Shown here piece by piece: positions 22,784 through 36,663 of a DNA stretch of 64,000 nucleotides. The number at the start of each line of letters is the position of its first letter. Positions within the stretch are counted from its first letter, which is position 1. The notes beneath the pieces are model-generated. The model had not been told where the DNA came from. It searched no databases and saw nothing but the letters and a program-made list of their open reading frames with translations. This DNA comes from Hypholoma sublateritium FD-334 SS-4. Its lineage: Eukaryota; Basidiomycota; Agaricomycetes; Agaricales; Strophariaceae. The stretch lies in contig KN817523.1 of NCBI GenBank assembly GCA_000827495.1, positions 105,152 through 169,151 on the forward strand, in the 5' to 3' direction. The translations under genes and the position numbers were made by a program.

Positions 22784-24097
22784 AGCGTGTGCGCAGAGAA
22801 ACCTCGTCAAGAGGGTGTGCAAGGAGTGAAGAGGAAAGAAACGGAAAAAAATGCAAGGACGAAAAGGAGAAGCGCGAACAAAAATCCAGGACTAGGGAAA
22901 TAGAGTTGGACACGCTGGACGCTTCTCTTATAGAGCGAGGTTGGTCCGTGTGGGCGGATTTTTCCATCTCGAGATTATACATTGTGACCATGCTGGAGCA
23001 ACGTCGAAGGGCAGTCAAATCGAAAACTTGATTGATGGACATTGATGAAATGACTCGGCTATGGCGGGGCGTTGGACCAAATGCGTGCTTGCGTTTGTAG
23101 GCTTTTGTGGGTATACAACATCTGGCTCTGCGAAAACAAGTTGTGATATGTCGCCGTCGTTGTCATGATCATGAACTGTCTCTCGAGTCCGGGAAAACGG
23201 CTGAACATAAATTCAAATTTACGCTCCCATTGCCTGCATATTGCTTTCGATCACTCAGTCTCGAGTGCCAGTGAAAAAGGTGCGGGTGTACTTCTCCAAA
23301 TATTTCTAACTTACCCAAAATTAAAATCGACCCTCACCAATATTTTACAGATACTACTTATGCTGCCAGCGGCACGTCCTGGACATGTCTATCAAAACAT
23401 ATTTATTTATAGGGCCGAAAGTACTGATCTGACTTGATGGATGCCCAAATTTCCATCGAGTCTGCCACCTCCCAGTGTTACTTGCTTTCCCTCGCAGATA
23501 CACCAAAGTCTGTTATCCATCATTTCTAGATGTTGATGTACAGAATACCTTGGTTACGGAGGGCATGAGTGTCTATCCTCAGAAGGTTATACATCGCTCG
23601 GCGATCGAATTCAGTCTAGACTATCATCCAGAATCCCCGCACCTTTGAGGGCAGATGATGACAGACGCTTCATGAGGCCAGACGACACTGAAAGCATTAG
23701 ATTGGTCTGACAGTTTGAAAGAGCCTGGACCGAAGACCATGCCAACCAATAATGGGAAACAAAAGCAGCCCCGAAGTTGCAGCCTATAAACCGCACGATA
23801 ACGGGAGCATTCATCGTAATGGGTCTATTTTCTATACAAATAACACAACGCAGAGCACACAAGCAAAAGGATGCAGACAGTATATGCCGGGACGGATACA
23901 GGACGAGGCAACAGATCTTCCAACATTAGTACCTATACGATTAGAGATAAAAAGCATGGGGCACGGATAAATATTGCGGTGGTGGCGGGCGCGGAAGTCA
24001 GATGGTGGTCGATATAGTAAGTAATTTTGGCGGTGGCGACGGCGCAGATACAGCAGAGATAATCGTTGAAGGCCGTCACGGGGCGGGGGAGATGCGA
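22784..24097. other. intergenic, lysozyme promoter side
   Basis: A TATA-like CTATAAG (minus strand, about 22928-22934) lies about 145 bp upstream of the lysozyme start. The rest holds short non-coding-looking frames and the 3' flank of the PRMT1 gene. Confidence 0.45.
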
Positions 24098-25645
<1,548 letters not shown>

Positions 25646-25744
25646 GATGGGAGTAGTGGTACAGATCGATGAGGGGAGGGTAGACAAGTTTTTAAATGCG
25701 GATACAAAAAATATGCCAGCCGAAAAAAATAAAACGCGTCGATT

Positions 25745-25766
25745 CACGTGCCGGTTGCAGCACGTG
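25745..25766. promoter_or_regulatory. paired CACGTG E-boxes in a shared divergent promoter
   Basis: Two perfect CACGTG palindromes at 25745-25750 and 25761-25766 lie in the 271-bp spacer between the divergent PRMT1 (-) and BRI3-like (+) start codons. CACGTG is the standard bHLH-type site. Binding is inferred. Confidence 0.5.
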
Positions 25767-25916
25767 TAGTCACCGCCCCGCCCGGGCCGCAGTGGCAGTG
25801 CCACGGCGCAAGCAGTGCTGCCCCGGAGTCCGCAGCGTTCCAGGCGGTTCCGCAGAACCGCAGCGCATCTTATATATTCTCCTCCCATTCTTACTTTTCG
25901 ACAACATACAGCAACA

Positions 25917-26540
25917 ATGCCTTCCCTTCCTCCAGATGACGACTCATTGGTGAGCCCAAGCTCTGGATGTTCGTTGACACTTACTCATCTTTCTGGCAGA
26001 AACGCCCTCTTCTCAGCCAAGGCCAACCGGCTGACAGCCCACCCGCATACGAGTACGGAGCATGTAAGCTGCGTCCATTGGATTCTGTGATACTTCTGGC
26101 TCACCGTTTGTCTGCCACCTTTTGCAGACACAGATGCGGACGCACCCAAGCCCATCGCTGCACAGGCGCCTATTGTAGTCCAGCGCGCGGAGGCGGGGTC
26201 ATCGACTGTTCCTGCATACATCCTGCAGCCATCGACCACCCCACCTCCAGCAGTGTACAACTACATTCATCCTGTTACGGGCGAGCGGGTCGTGTCACTG
26301 CTTCCTCCTGATCATCCCGAGATGGTGTGCTTGCAAACCGGGTCGCACATCCCAGAGTCACATTTTGGGATACTCGGTGAGTCATTATCTCACTGAATGA
26401 GCCGACCGGTTACTAACGTTTCTCTAGGCATTCTCGCTGCTATCTTCTGGTTTCCTCTAGGAGTTGCATGCTGTCTTCTTGACAGGCATGTGCGATGCAG
26501 ACGATGTGGTGCTATCATTGATAATGGCATCTGCGACTGA
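25917..26540 (+). CDS. BRI3 (brain protein I3)-like small membrane protein
   Basis: Four exons (25917-25949, 26000-26063, 26128-26376, 26428-26540) join in phase to 152 residues. The N-terminal two-thirds are Pro-rich and probably cytosolic, with a PPAY motif (the PPxY type bound by WW domains of NEDD4/Rsp5 ligases). A single membrane segment (ILAAIFWFPLGVACCLL) is followed by a short tail RHVRCRRCGAIIDNGIC with a Cys-x-x-Cys pair. This layout matches BRI3 and the related LITAF-like endosomal/lysosomal membrane proteins. A role in endolysosomal sorting is an inference from the family. Confidence 0.72.
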
Positions 26541-27873
26541 TTGTCTTCTTGTGTTTTGGTTATCTATCCATTGATACGTTCCTATTCACGACTGTCCCGG
26601 TTGTTCTGAACATTTTCTACTATGTTGTACACCGTCTCCCATTTGCTGTACAACATCTCCCATTCAATTTTATATCGTTAACACTTGAATCATCACCCAG
26701 AGAATACCACAGGGCACACTACAATGACTGCCATTATTACATCACTACGCGCGTAGACCGCAGTAAAATCATTATCACACCCCATGCCAAAGCGGGGCAA
26801 GATGGCGTAACAGCAGGAAGAAAAACATGCTACAATCCTCTGGAGCCACCAATTTAAATGAGCCATGCTAGGAACCATCTCAGCCCAGAAGACGACAAGC
26901 AGTAAGTAATCAATTGATTCAAATTCCACCCCGTAGGATGAACTACAGTACTTCCACCCTCTGTCTCTTATTGTCTCTTTTTGTATTGTTTTAAACGGCG
27001 AAAGCAAGACAGCGACGTGTTTGGTTAGCTAAAAGCAGAAGCAGAATATGTCCTTTGCTTCAGACGGCGGTCATTTCGTTTGCGCCGCTTGTGGCAACTG
27101 GGAGCGTAAGTATCCATGATCGTATGGAGCTGGAAATGCGAACGCAATGTCAGCCACACAGCGATTGTTATATTCGACCGAGGTCAGTTTCGACGCCAGG
27201 CATCAAGTTGCTGGCCGCACTATGGACGTACAAAAAGCATCTGCAAACGACTTTATGACTTCCGTCGAACGGGGTTGACACTGAGAGTTGAAAGGGCGTT
27301 AAGGCGATCCTAATCGTGGAAGTTAAGTACTTTGAATGGGCCGAGGCGAGAAATATGCACACCATGAGGGCATCGAGTAGCCTGCTGTATCGATGGTGTA
27401 CATCAATTGTCGTTGACGGCATGGTCCTCAATTGCACAGGGCGAGAGGACGGGAAGACCGTAGTACCGAAGTTGTACATGGCGCAAGTTGAAGGCAAGGA
27501 TCAGAGAAAAAACCTCTTGAGAAGAGAGAGACTGCGACGACTGGTCTGAAAGAAGACAAGAGACGATGGGGAGACGAAGCGCATTATATACTAGTCTGAG
27601 AATACGCGCATGTTGCACCTCGATCACCCACCACTGAGTCGCCCGTGGCCGATCGCGTGGCGCAGACCAGCAGTAAGTAGTCACCTTTGCAGACTCGCCA
27701 AGTGATGAACTTTTGAACACCGATCACCAAATCAATAGTGACCAATGCCAGAAGGACGGGTGGCGTCGCCCACAAACCGAAAAGGAAGTCTGGATGAAGC
27801 AGTCGATTTCCGCCATTACACAGCGTCACACACCACGCGCCCACGAACGCCATCCGCCCCGCACAAGCGCCCC
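26541..27873. other. intergenic between convergent genes
   Basis: This lies between the stops of the BRI3-like (+) and MBIP-like (-) genes. Short frames with no protein motif were seen. No repeat was recognised. Confidence 0.5.
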
Positions 27874-29848
27874 TCACAGGCCCTGCCGCATGCCGTTCAT
27901 CTCGTCCATCGCGCGCTGCACCTCCAGCCGGTCGAGCACCGCCCGGTGCAGGCTGGAATTCGCCTTCCGCGATTTGATCGCCTGCCCCGTCGCAGTTACT
28001 GGTGGCGTCTGGCTCGGCGTTGCGACTGCCGACGCGACGGTCGATGTCGATGGCGAGTTCGCAGCATCAGATGTCTGCGAGGCTGCTGTTGGCACCGACG
28101 AGCGGAGATGCGGAGGAACGATTATAGGTGTTGCACGGGGTGGGGCAGGCCACTGGAGGCAGGCGAAATGGGGGTGAGCACGAAGACTGATGTCGAGGAA
28201 GCACTAAAAGATACGCACACCGCGGATGGGTTGATTGAAGTGTAATGCCGCCCAAGGCGGGTATTCTTGCTCCAATTTTATGATATGATCTTCAAGGAAT
28301 TTTAAGCGCGCAAATAGAGTGCGCGGAATCGATGGAACTGAAGATATATATATACTATTAGATTGGATTGTCGGGATAGAAAGGGAGCACAAACCATAAC
28401 GCAAAGCAAAGTGCTCCTCGATATTTTTCAGCCGTTCGCTAACGCTAGGCATATCATCTGCCGTGAAGCGCGCCTCGAAAGTTTCCTCGCCCTCTTGGGC
28501 GACTTCATCGGGCACCTCTCCTGCTAAGTCTTTCCCTTTCCCCTTCAGCTTTCGCTTCGCCTTGGTCTTCGAGGCTGCGGCACCTTGTTCAAGGCCAAGA
28601 TCACCGATTTTCCTTTTCTTCTCAAGAGTACGGGAGGAAGGGCCCTGCTCAGCCTGCTGTGGATTAACCGCGGCGGACGACGACAATGTTTGCACAGTAT
28701 TCACGGGCGGTGGGTCCACGGCAGGCTGCTTGACCGTCTTCGTCAAGGGCCCCTCCCCGTTTTTCGCGATATCGAACTTCATCTGCTTGTCTCTGTCGAC
28801 GGGTTTCGCGTCCACGCGGGCGCATGACGATATCAGCGCCTCGTCCGGATTCCCGCCTTCCTCCTGTAATTTACGCCTCTTCTCAGAGAGCGAGTACAGG
28901 AATTCGGCGCGGTTGGAAGCGTCATTCCGCGCCCGAGTTTGTGCGAGGAATTGGGAGATAGATTTGTTGATCTACGGAAATTGGGAAAAGGTAGAATTGT
29001 GTAGAAGGGGGGGAAAACACTGATAAGTTGAGCATTCAAAAGAAGATGCGAAAATGCCGTAGAGCGACTCACTGATGAATGGGATTGCAATTTTACTCCA
29101 GTCTCGTGCGCGACATGCGCGAGCTTGCGGTCGTCCAAGGCAGATTTATCGACTGATGTAGTGCCTATGGAGAGGATGTCGACGTCTGGACTTGTATCCA
29201 TAGTAGTATCGTCCGCCTTTTGCTTCCCCGCAACCCGGTCCAGTATAGTCTGCGATCATCCAGAATGAAAATCACAGCGACGAAAGAAAGAAGAAAACTC
29301 ACTTGCAAGCCTTTTACCATTTCGGCGAGGGCTCCAGGAATCACCTCCTGCTCCCAGCCCGCGTTCAGCACCAGCATATCGCTCTCGAACCCTTTGAGCG
29401 TCTGCATAAATTTCGCGCGTACAAGGAACCCCTTGACTGCCTCGTCCCAGTGCTTGTACGTCTCTTGCTCAGGAAGGGGCGGAGTCTTCGGAGTAGCTTG
29501 CCTCATCTTGGGCTTCGGGGGTTTCGCGTAGGTCGTAGATGGGGGTGCCTTTGAGGAGGGCGCCCAGCGGTAAGATTGCGGTTGTGGCAAGTACGCCGCG
29601 TACGGATTTGCGTCGATATTGGGATAGTAAGACATTGGAACAGGCGTTGCATGTACCGCGTAATTTTGATTGAGAGCCGGGCCATAGCCAGGAGGATGTG
29701 TAGGATAATGCAGTAGCTGACTGTTGTGCCACACAGGGAATGCGGGATCCGGCTGTTGTATTTGTGGTGTTGTGTGGGCAGCATTGCTAATGCTGCTCGC
29801 AGGGCTCTTGGAAGAGCTTGCTGCGGTAGAGGGGGGCCCGTGTGTCAT
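27874..29848 (-). CDS. MBIP-like protein (MAP3K12-binding inhibitory protein 1 family)
   Basis: Five minus-strand exons (29848-29303, 29249-29073, 28971-28395, 28337-28219, 28152-27874) join in phase to 565 residues. The diagnostic part is the heptad-like helix RLKFLEDHIIKLEQEYPPWA, then ALHFNQPIRGWPAPP and TPIIVPP; the RG|WP junction is formed by splicing out 28153-28218. Animal MBIP proteins carry this same module and are subunits of the ATAC histone acetyltransferase complex. The rest is fungal-type sequence: a Pro/Tyr/Ser-rich N-terminus, a Lys-rich nuclear-localisation-like stretch (KTKAKRKLKGKGK) and a helical segment (YSLSEKRRKLQEEGG). The start is uncertain because the frame is open to 30034. 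Confidence 0.75.
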
Positions 29849-30789
29849 GACTGTATCATTTCTAGGCGGCACGGCACCGTAAACCTGAGTGGGTGAAGGA
29901 GAAGAACGTCGGGGTGCGAAACTGAGGATATTCTTGGTGATGGATACATGAGACGGCTGACTCCGAAACCTGCTGTGCTCTCCCAACTGGATTACTTCTA
30001 ATACTTGCGCTGCCGAGCTGTAGCCCAAATTCAATCATGCTAGAACGAAGTTTGTCCTCTGGGGAGTTGCTCGGGAGCGGCGCTGGCCGATGCAGCAACT
30101 GGACAGTGCACAGTGATGCCGCAAGGGTCCCGACCGCCACCCGAAACCAATATTCTCCAGGAGCGACTTCCTGCCTACATAACTATCCAGGAAAACTCAA
30201 TTCAAATTGACTCGATAATCATAAAGGCTCTACAATAGCGTACACCTGTTACAACAAGACAAGGGAACATGGCGGACCCAAGAGCCCGAAAAACGACGAG
30301 TGTATCTTCAGAGGAGGACTAGAAAGCGAAGGAAAGTGGTTGAGTGAATATTCAATAAAGTGGTATGTGCTGTGAAGCCGATTAATGGACGTGGTAAAAC
30401 GCTGATTATACACCTTTGTACTGCAAAGATTAGGTTCTTTTCTCTCGGTCAATCGCGCCACCTATGTTCGGCGATGGTATGTTAATTTGTATGATGGCTC
30501 GGTAGCTGCTAGTGTACGCGCGAGGCGGGATTAGCCAGTCGAGTAAGAAGAGACGAAAGCGGCGGGAGGCTCCAAGAGTAGTCGGACGGCGGTGTTCGAG
30601 TTCGAATGGGGTATGCGAGGACGCGAAATGGAGGAAGGAATGAGATAGTTGGCGCGGCTCGAGTGATTACGGTGCGTCGCATAATTTCCTGTACGTCATT
30701 ATTCCTGACGACCCCCAAAATCAGTAAACAAACAAGTTTTCAGGAAAAAAAAACACGACTCACTGCAAATAATATCAATAATAAAAACC
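29849..30789. other. intergenic
   Basis: This is the promoter side of the MBIP-like gene and the 3' flank of the large membrane-protein gene. No further gene is supported. Confidence 0.5.
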
Positions 30790-33700
30790 TTACGACGACA
30801 GGATCTCCCACTCGGTCGAATTCAGCCGGCGCAACAGCCGCTGCGAGAGCAGCGCCTCCTCAATCCCAAAGTCCGCGTCCTCCTCCCCGGAGCGCGACCC
30901 AGCTGCCTTCGCCGATGCCAGCGCGCCCGTCACATTCGACAGCGTCGCCTTTCGCGTGCGCTTCTCCTTCTTCGTCTTGCGCACACCGGTCTTCCCGCGG
31001 CTGAGCCGGTTTGCCGCCTTCGTGCCCTTCTTCGGCGCCCCCGTCGCCACTGACGCGCCTCCGCTGCTCGGCACGGGCGACAGCGCCCGCGCGGGCATAG
31101 GCAGACGCCCCCATGCACTCATCCGCCGGCGCCGCGCGCGCGCACCCTTCGCCACGCCACCCCCAACCCCAGCACCTGCTTCCGCCTCCTCTGGCTCGTA
31201 CGCGTCGATGACGAGGAAGTTGTCCCACTGTCGCGTGCCCTTCGCCCTCTTCGCAACGGCCTTCGGGAGAGCGGTTGTAGCTGGCGGCGGCGGCGCGAAC
31301 GGGTCACGCAGGTCCATGAAGTCGCCATCCGAATCCTCCGCGATCGCGCTGACCGCCTGAGGGATGCCCTCGCGTTGTTGCGTGGCGACGACGGAGCTGG
31401 TCACGCTCATACGCGACGTCGCGCTGCTCATACGCGCGCCGACGCCGGCAAAGGCACTCCGCACGGTGTCCATCGTTCGGGAGGACAGACGGAGGTTGGG
31501 CGTGCTGCGCGGTGTGCTAGGTTGCTGCACCTGCTGGAATGGCTGCGGAGAGAGTATGGCGTGGGGCGGCGAGTCCGATCTGGAAGAGGACGCGCTCGAC
31601 GCGCCAAAGATCATCGGGAAGCGATACGCAAATCCGTTGCCCGCAGCTGCTTGAAGTGCCCAGTCAGATTTGGGCGCGGGCGGCGAGGACATCGTCAGCC
31701 GTTTTTGCGCACGGCCGTCTTGCGCGGCCTCTGGAGCTGGAGCCGCGCTGAGAGACGCGTTGAGGTCGCGCAGCTCCCGTTCGTCATCCGCCGCGTTCTG
31801 CGCGTTCATCTCCGCCATCTCGCGCTCTAGTTGCACCATGTCGTCGTCGTCATCTTCAACCTCCGCTTCGGGGCCTGGAGCGTTCTCCACAATAGTTGCC
31901 CTCTTTTCTATCACCTCCTCCAGAGGATCCGCGAATGGGTGCGGCTTCCAGCTCGCGCGGCGAGGCGAGGCCACGTTCCCGTCGCCCTCACCCGAATCGG
32001 AGTTCTGCATGCGCGCGATGGACGCCATCCCAGGGCTCTGTGGGCTCTGTGGCGAAACATATCCGTACGTATCGGCGGCACCGGCAAGCGACTGGCACCC
32101 AGGGCCCCGTGGCGTCGTCTCCTGCGTCGGGCTAGCAGTATATCCCGACGAGTAGCTCGCACGATACGCCGCGCGCAGCGGCGTGCCCGGGGCGGTGACG
32201 ATGGTTGCCGCAGGCGTTGCCCGCGCGATAGAAGCAGACACAAGGCGCGCAGTCGCGATTGACTGCACCTCCCCGTCGTCGTCCGCCCCCTCTTCCGTGC
32301 TCGTCTCAGGCCCCTCCACACTCCCTTCCGCCCTCCCCTCCGCCTTCTCCTCCTCCGCCCGGAAGACCCACTCCCTGACCGCCGCCGCCGCCGCCTCCCG
32401 CGCCCGCTCGGTGTTATAGTACCGCTGCCGCTCGCGCATCGCCGGCGTCATCTCCTCTTCTACCGGTTCTTCCTCCGCCGCGACTGCAAGCGTCAGCCCG
32501 GGGCCCATCGTGCGCCCCACGCCGAGCCGGAAGGTCTTCTTCAGTTGTATCGCACGAGGCGCCGCCTCTGGCGAGCGGGGCATTGGCGCATTGCCGGCTG
32601 GCGCGCGCTGCGACGTGCGGCTTCCCAGGCGACCCAGGCAGAAAGCAAGCGCCGAGGGAGAATCCGGCGCGACGGACGGCACGACCACACCCTCGACACG
32701 ACTGCGCTCACGCGACCGCCTCCTAAGCTTGCTGGGCATTCGGACGAGCGCCTTCCCACCATCCACCACTGCTCCGCTGCCGCCGCCGCTCGCAAGCGAA
32801 ACGATCCCACTGAGCAGCGACTGCCTCTTCGCGTTTACATTCCGCCCTCGCAGGTCGATGAAACTCGCCTCCTGCTCCTCGCCTCCCACCGGCTGCGGCG
32901 CGCTCCCACTTGCCTCGCGCCCGAACTCCCACCCGAAGAAACGCCGCACGGTCGGCGGGGCGGAACCCCTCTTGCGGATGTATGCGCCAGGGTCTTCCAT
33001 CGTGTGTGTGCGGTGCCGCGCCGCTCCCGTGCCCGCGCCCAGGCCGTTGCTGCCAGCGCGCACATGCGCACCCACGACGACTGCCGCCGACCGGCGGCGT
33101 GGCGCGGCGCTCGCTCGCCGTGCGCGTACGGGCGCGCTTATCCCCGTGCGCTGGAGCAACCCGCGCTCTTCCGCAGGCAACAGCCCACCGATGCGCACCC
33201 CTTCAAGACCCGCATCGCCATCGGCGCTCGTGCCCCATGCCTCCCGCTCCGCGACCGCCGCGGCGGGGAGCAGCGCGTCGTGCGCGTGGCCCCCCTCCGA
33301 GCTCGAAACACGCGTCGACGCGGACGCCGTCCGCCTGTGCCTGTACACGTTCGGGGTGTTGTGCTCCATGCTGGCGTCACGCCGGCGGCGCGTGCGCGGT
33401 GGGGGCGGCGTGGCGAGGCGGATCGCAGCGGCGCTCGACCGCGACGCCCCTCGTTGGATGGTGATGGTCTGGGGGTAAGCGCTAGGCGGGGGCGTATATG
33501 ACACGGCGTGCGCGCGCGCAGACGCGTAGCGGGCGGTGGAATAATCGGTGGAGCTAAAATCAATGTGCCCGTCGGTGTTGTTAAAGCCAGTGCCGTCGCT
33601 CTCGTTCGTGTGGGCCTGGGTGTTGGTAGTGATGATTGTGATGTCATTGTCGGCGGCATAATCCTTGTTCTCGATGTTGGCGCTCTCCCACCCCTCCACC

Positions 33701-36663
33701 ACCGTGGGCGAGTTGACCGAGTACCCATACGCCATCGCCGACGTCGGGAACGCAGAGTGAAGCGCCATGTCCATCGTCACCGCGCCGGTGTCGCCAAAGT
33801 TGGCTTTCGACCTCGATCCCTCCCCGAATGAACGCGCCCAGGCTCCATCGCCTGCGCGCCGGCCAGACGCAAGCCGCATGTCCATTGGCTCGTCTCGGCT
33901 CGCCGCATGCGCTGTAGGGAATGATACAACACTCGTCAGCATATGTCGCATCTGCACTGCGTATGGTTCGGTGTTCGATATAGTGTCGCAGGACGGGCGG
34001 GAAAACGGGCAGCACCGCACAAGTAAAGTAGACCAGAAGCAGCCCGAGAGAAGAGGAACCAAACAGGATTGGGGTCGGGGAGAACCACTCGCCCACCCAC
34101 CCCGCACCCACGCAAATTAAAAGCAAGCGCCGCGCGCAGGAAGAACGCAGAAGGCGGGTGCCGTCAGCGGTTGACAGCAGGCGCACTTAGGCCTAATGAG
34201 GCCAAAGTGCGCGGGGGGTGCCAGAGCGGCAGCTCGCCTGCCCGATTTGGACAGAAGCAAGCCGCCTCTGTGCCACTACACGCGCGCCACATACCCGAGG
34301 GCGGCTGCGCTGTCCCGCCCGCCCCGCCGCCGCCACTGCGTCGCGCACGATATCGCCCCCGGTCGATGCGCACGCCCAGCGATCGCGCAAAGGAAATAGG
34401 ACACCCCTAAGCAAGGCATCCGCGGTCGACAGTCAAGAAGGTTGTACGCCCCGACCCGAACACGACGACGCACAGCCCCAATGGAATGCGCCCCATACGC
34501 CAAATAAAAGAACGGGAATGGAAGCGCCCACTCACAGAAATACGCCGCCATCGTCCCCGTCACCGCAAGCACGGTGCACGCCGCCTGCACAATGCTCAGA
34601 ATATGCCCTGTCACACCCATAAATCAGCCACGTTCGCAGCGCATCACCAACGAAGAATCAACGCACCTGACCGCGAGCCCGAATTCGCGGGCGTTACGCA
34701 CGCCGCACCAAGCGCACACGCCCACGCCACGCCGCTCACGAGCTGCGCGCCAAGCACACACCACCGCGCGCGCCGTCCACGCGCCGCCGCACTGTCATCG
34801 TCCGCCCATGGCACGGGGTCGTCGCCAGTCGAAAAGCGGCTACCGAGATGTGTCCGGATTGTCGGCAGCGCAACATGCGCCACTGTCTGCGTGCGACGCG
34901 CACCGCCGCGCGCATCGACGAGCGCGCCCCTCTGAGCGGGGCCTGAGAGGCTGCGCCGCTTGCCCGCGATCGCGAACTGACCGAAGCTGTGCGGCCCGCC
35001 TTCGTCGCTACTCTCAGCGTCGATATCGAGGTCGAAGTCCCGCGCATCCAAATCCAAATCCAGGCCCAGGCCCTCGTACTTCCGCTCACGCGCGCGGTAT
35101 TGCTGTTCGATGTCCGACTCGATGGGCGTCAGCGGAGGCGGAATGCCAAGCGTCTTGACCTCCAGTATGTGGCTCGCGCTCGTCGACGCGGCGCTCGTGC
35201 GCGATGACCCCGTAGTCGCACTTCGCTGGCGTTGGTGCTGGCGCGGTGGGTACACGATGCGCGGCATCCCAATTTCGCCATCGTCTACGGCCTTCTCCGT
35301 GCGCGCGTGGCTCTCTTCCGAGCTCGGTGTCGGTGACGGCATCCGCACGCGCACACCGCCCGACGCGCCTACGTCTGTTTGCCCCTCCGCCTCCGCCTCG
35401 TGCCCCCACGATGTGCGCTCCGTCGCGACGTGGATCGTGATCGGGCGGCGCACCGTCCCCGCGGGGCTTTCCACGGCCTTTTTTTTCGAGCGTAGGGCGC
35501 CGACCGACACCTGCGAGCGCAGGCTGCTGAGACTCCCAAGCCACTTGGGCGTCGGCGGGCTGTAAATGTGGCTCGACGTCGACGACGTGGGACTCGGCGT
35601 GGCGGGGATCGTCGCGAGGCGCGTCCGCGCTGCGGGCGGCAGTAGCGCGGGCAGCGGCGGCGGGAAGAACGAACAGAAGCTGGAGGGTGCCGTCGTCGGC
35701 CCGGATGGTGAGGGCGGGAATTGGAAGGTGCGCAGCGTGGCCGGCGACGAGGCGGGAGCGCGTGCGCCGGGGTCGAAGCCGAAGTCGGCGTTGAATGCGG
35801 GCGACGCGCCACGGCTCTCTATCTTGGGGAAAGTCGCCGGCGCACGAGGCGCCGGCGCGGGGCGAGCTGCGAGGGTGCGGATGACGCGTGGTAGAGTAAG
35901 GATGGTGTACGTGAGGAACAGGGCCGGGCCGAGTAGACGCGCGGGTTGGGCGGCGGCGGGGAGGAAAGGCGCGAGAAGGGCGAGGAGGGTGGCTATATGC
36001 GTATTTTTAGCACGGAATATGGGCGATTGGGGATGGTGGCCAAGGGATCATGTACCCAAGGGGGCGTTGGGGACGCGACAGATTGGATTGCGGGTGGCAC
36101 GGTCATGGCGTCAATTAGCGCAATGTTAATGTTAATTGACACATGTACGTACCGCTGCTGAGAATGATGACCAGAGTGCATGTGTACAACGCACCGGGGC
36201 GTAGGTGTCTACGAAATCCCAAGCGCAGCTTGAGAGACCCATCGGCGGTGCTCGTATATGCGCATAAATGCAGCACCGGGACCCCAACTTCAGTAACCCA
36301 GAGCATAAGCCAAATAGCAATATCGTGCCCGCGGACGATGGAAAGAATGCAAGCCAAGGTCAGCGCCAATTACCTCGCAGGATTCAATTACGCACCAAGC
36401 AGCCCGAGAAGCGCCTGCAGGGCCGCTGCAGCCTTTGTCCGTCCTGATCCGTGTGCCTGGGCGTCTCCGAGCGACAAGGCGCCGACGAGCGTGCTGGCGA
36501 CCGCGAGCGCGGCGATCATGGCGTACGCCGTGGCGCGCTCAGCTGGCGACCGCATATTTCCCCTGTACGAGGCGCGATTGGCGAGCGCAATCCCGCCCAG
36601 CGCAGTCGTGAATAGCGGTGCGATGAAGTAGAGGATCGACGGAACGACGCTGGCCGTCGCCAT
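30790..36663 (-). CDS. large multi-pass membrane protein with a very long low-complexity C-terminal tail (family unknown)
   Basis: One minus-strand gene is favoured. The first exon starts at 36663 (MATASVVPSILYFIAPLF) and has two hydrophobic helices. A long exon from about 36000 to 34680 has one or two helices (LGPALFLTYTILTLPRVI), then a hydrophilic loop of over 300 residues and a further helix (LGAQLVSGVAWACALGAACV). It splices in phase to GHILSIVQAACTVLAVTGTM. A later helix (FGSSSLGLLLVYFT) ends at 34021 and, with intron 33957-34020 (GTGCGG..CGCAG), joins in phase to the last exon, 33956-30790. That exon encodes about 1,054 residues, basic then acidic, rich in A, R, S, P and E, with no known domain. 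The introns near 34.1-34.4 kb and 36.0-36.4 kb are not resolved. The gene is far more GC-rich than its flanks. It could be two genes, but the in-frame join argues against that. Confidence 0.6.

Noticed and set aside
21912..22829. Plus-strand open frame of 305 residues, Arg/Cys/Ser-rich
   Set aside because: It is the antisense reading of the Asp-rich repeat of the lysozyme gene.
32545..33501. Plus-strand open frame of 318 residues
   Set aside because: It lies antisense to the terminal exon of the large membrane-protein gene, is Arg/Ala/Pro-rich from GC composition, and has no motif or start context.
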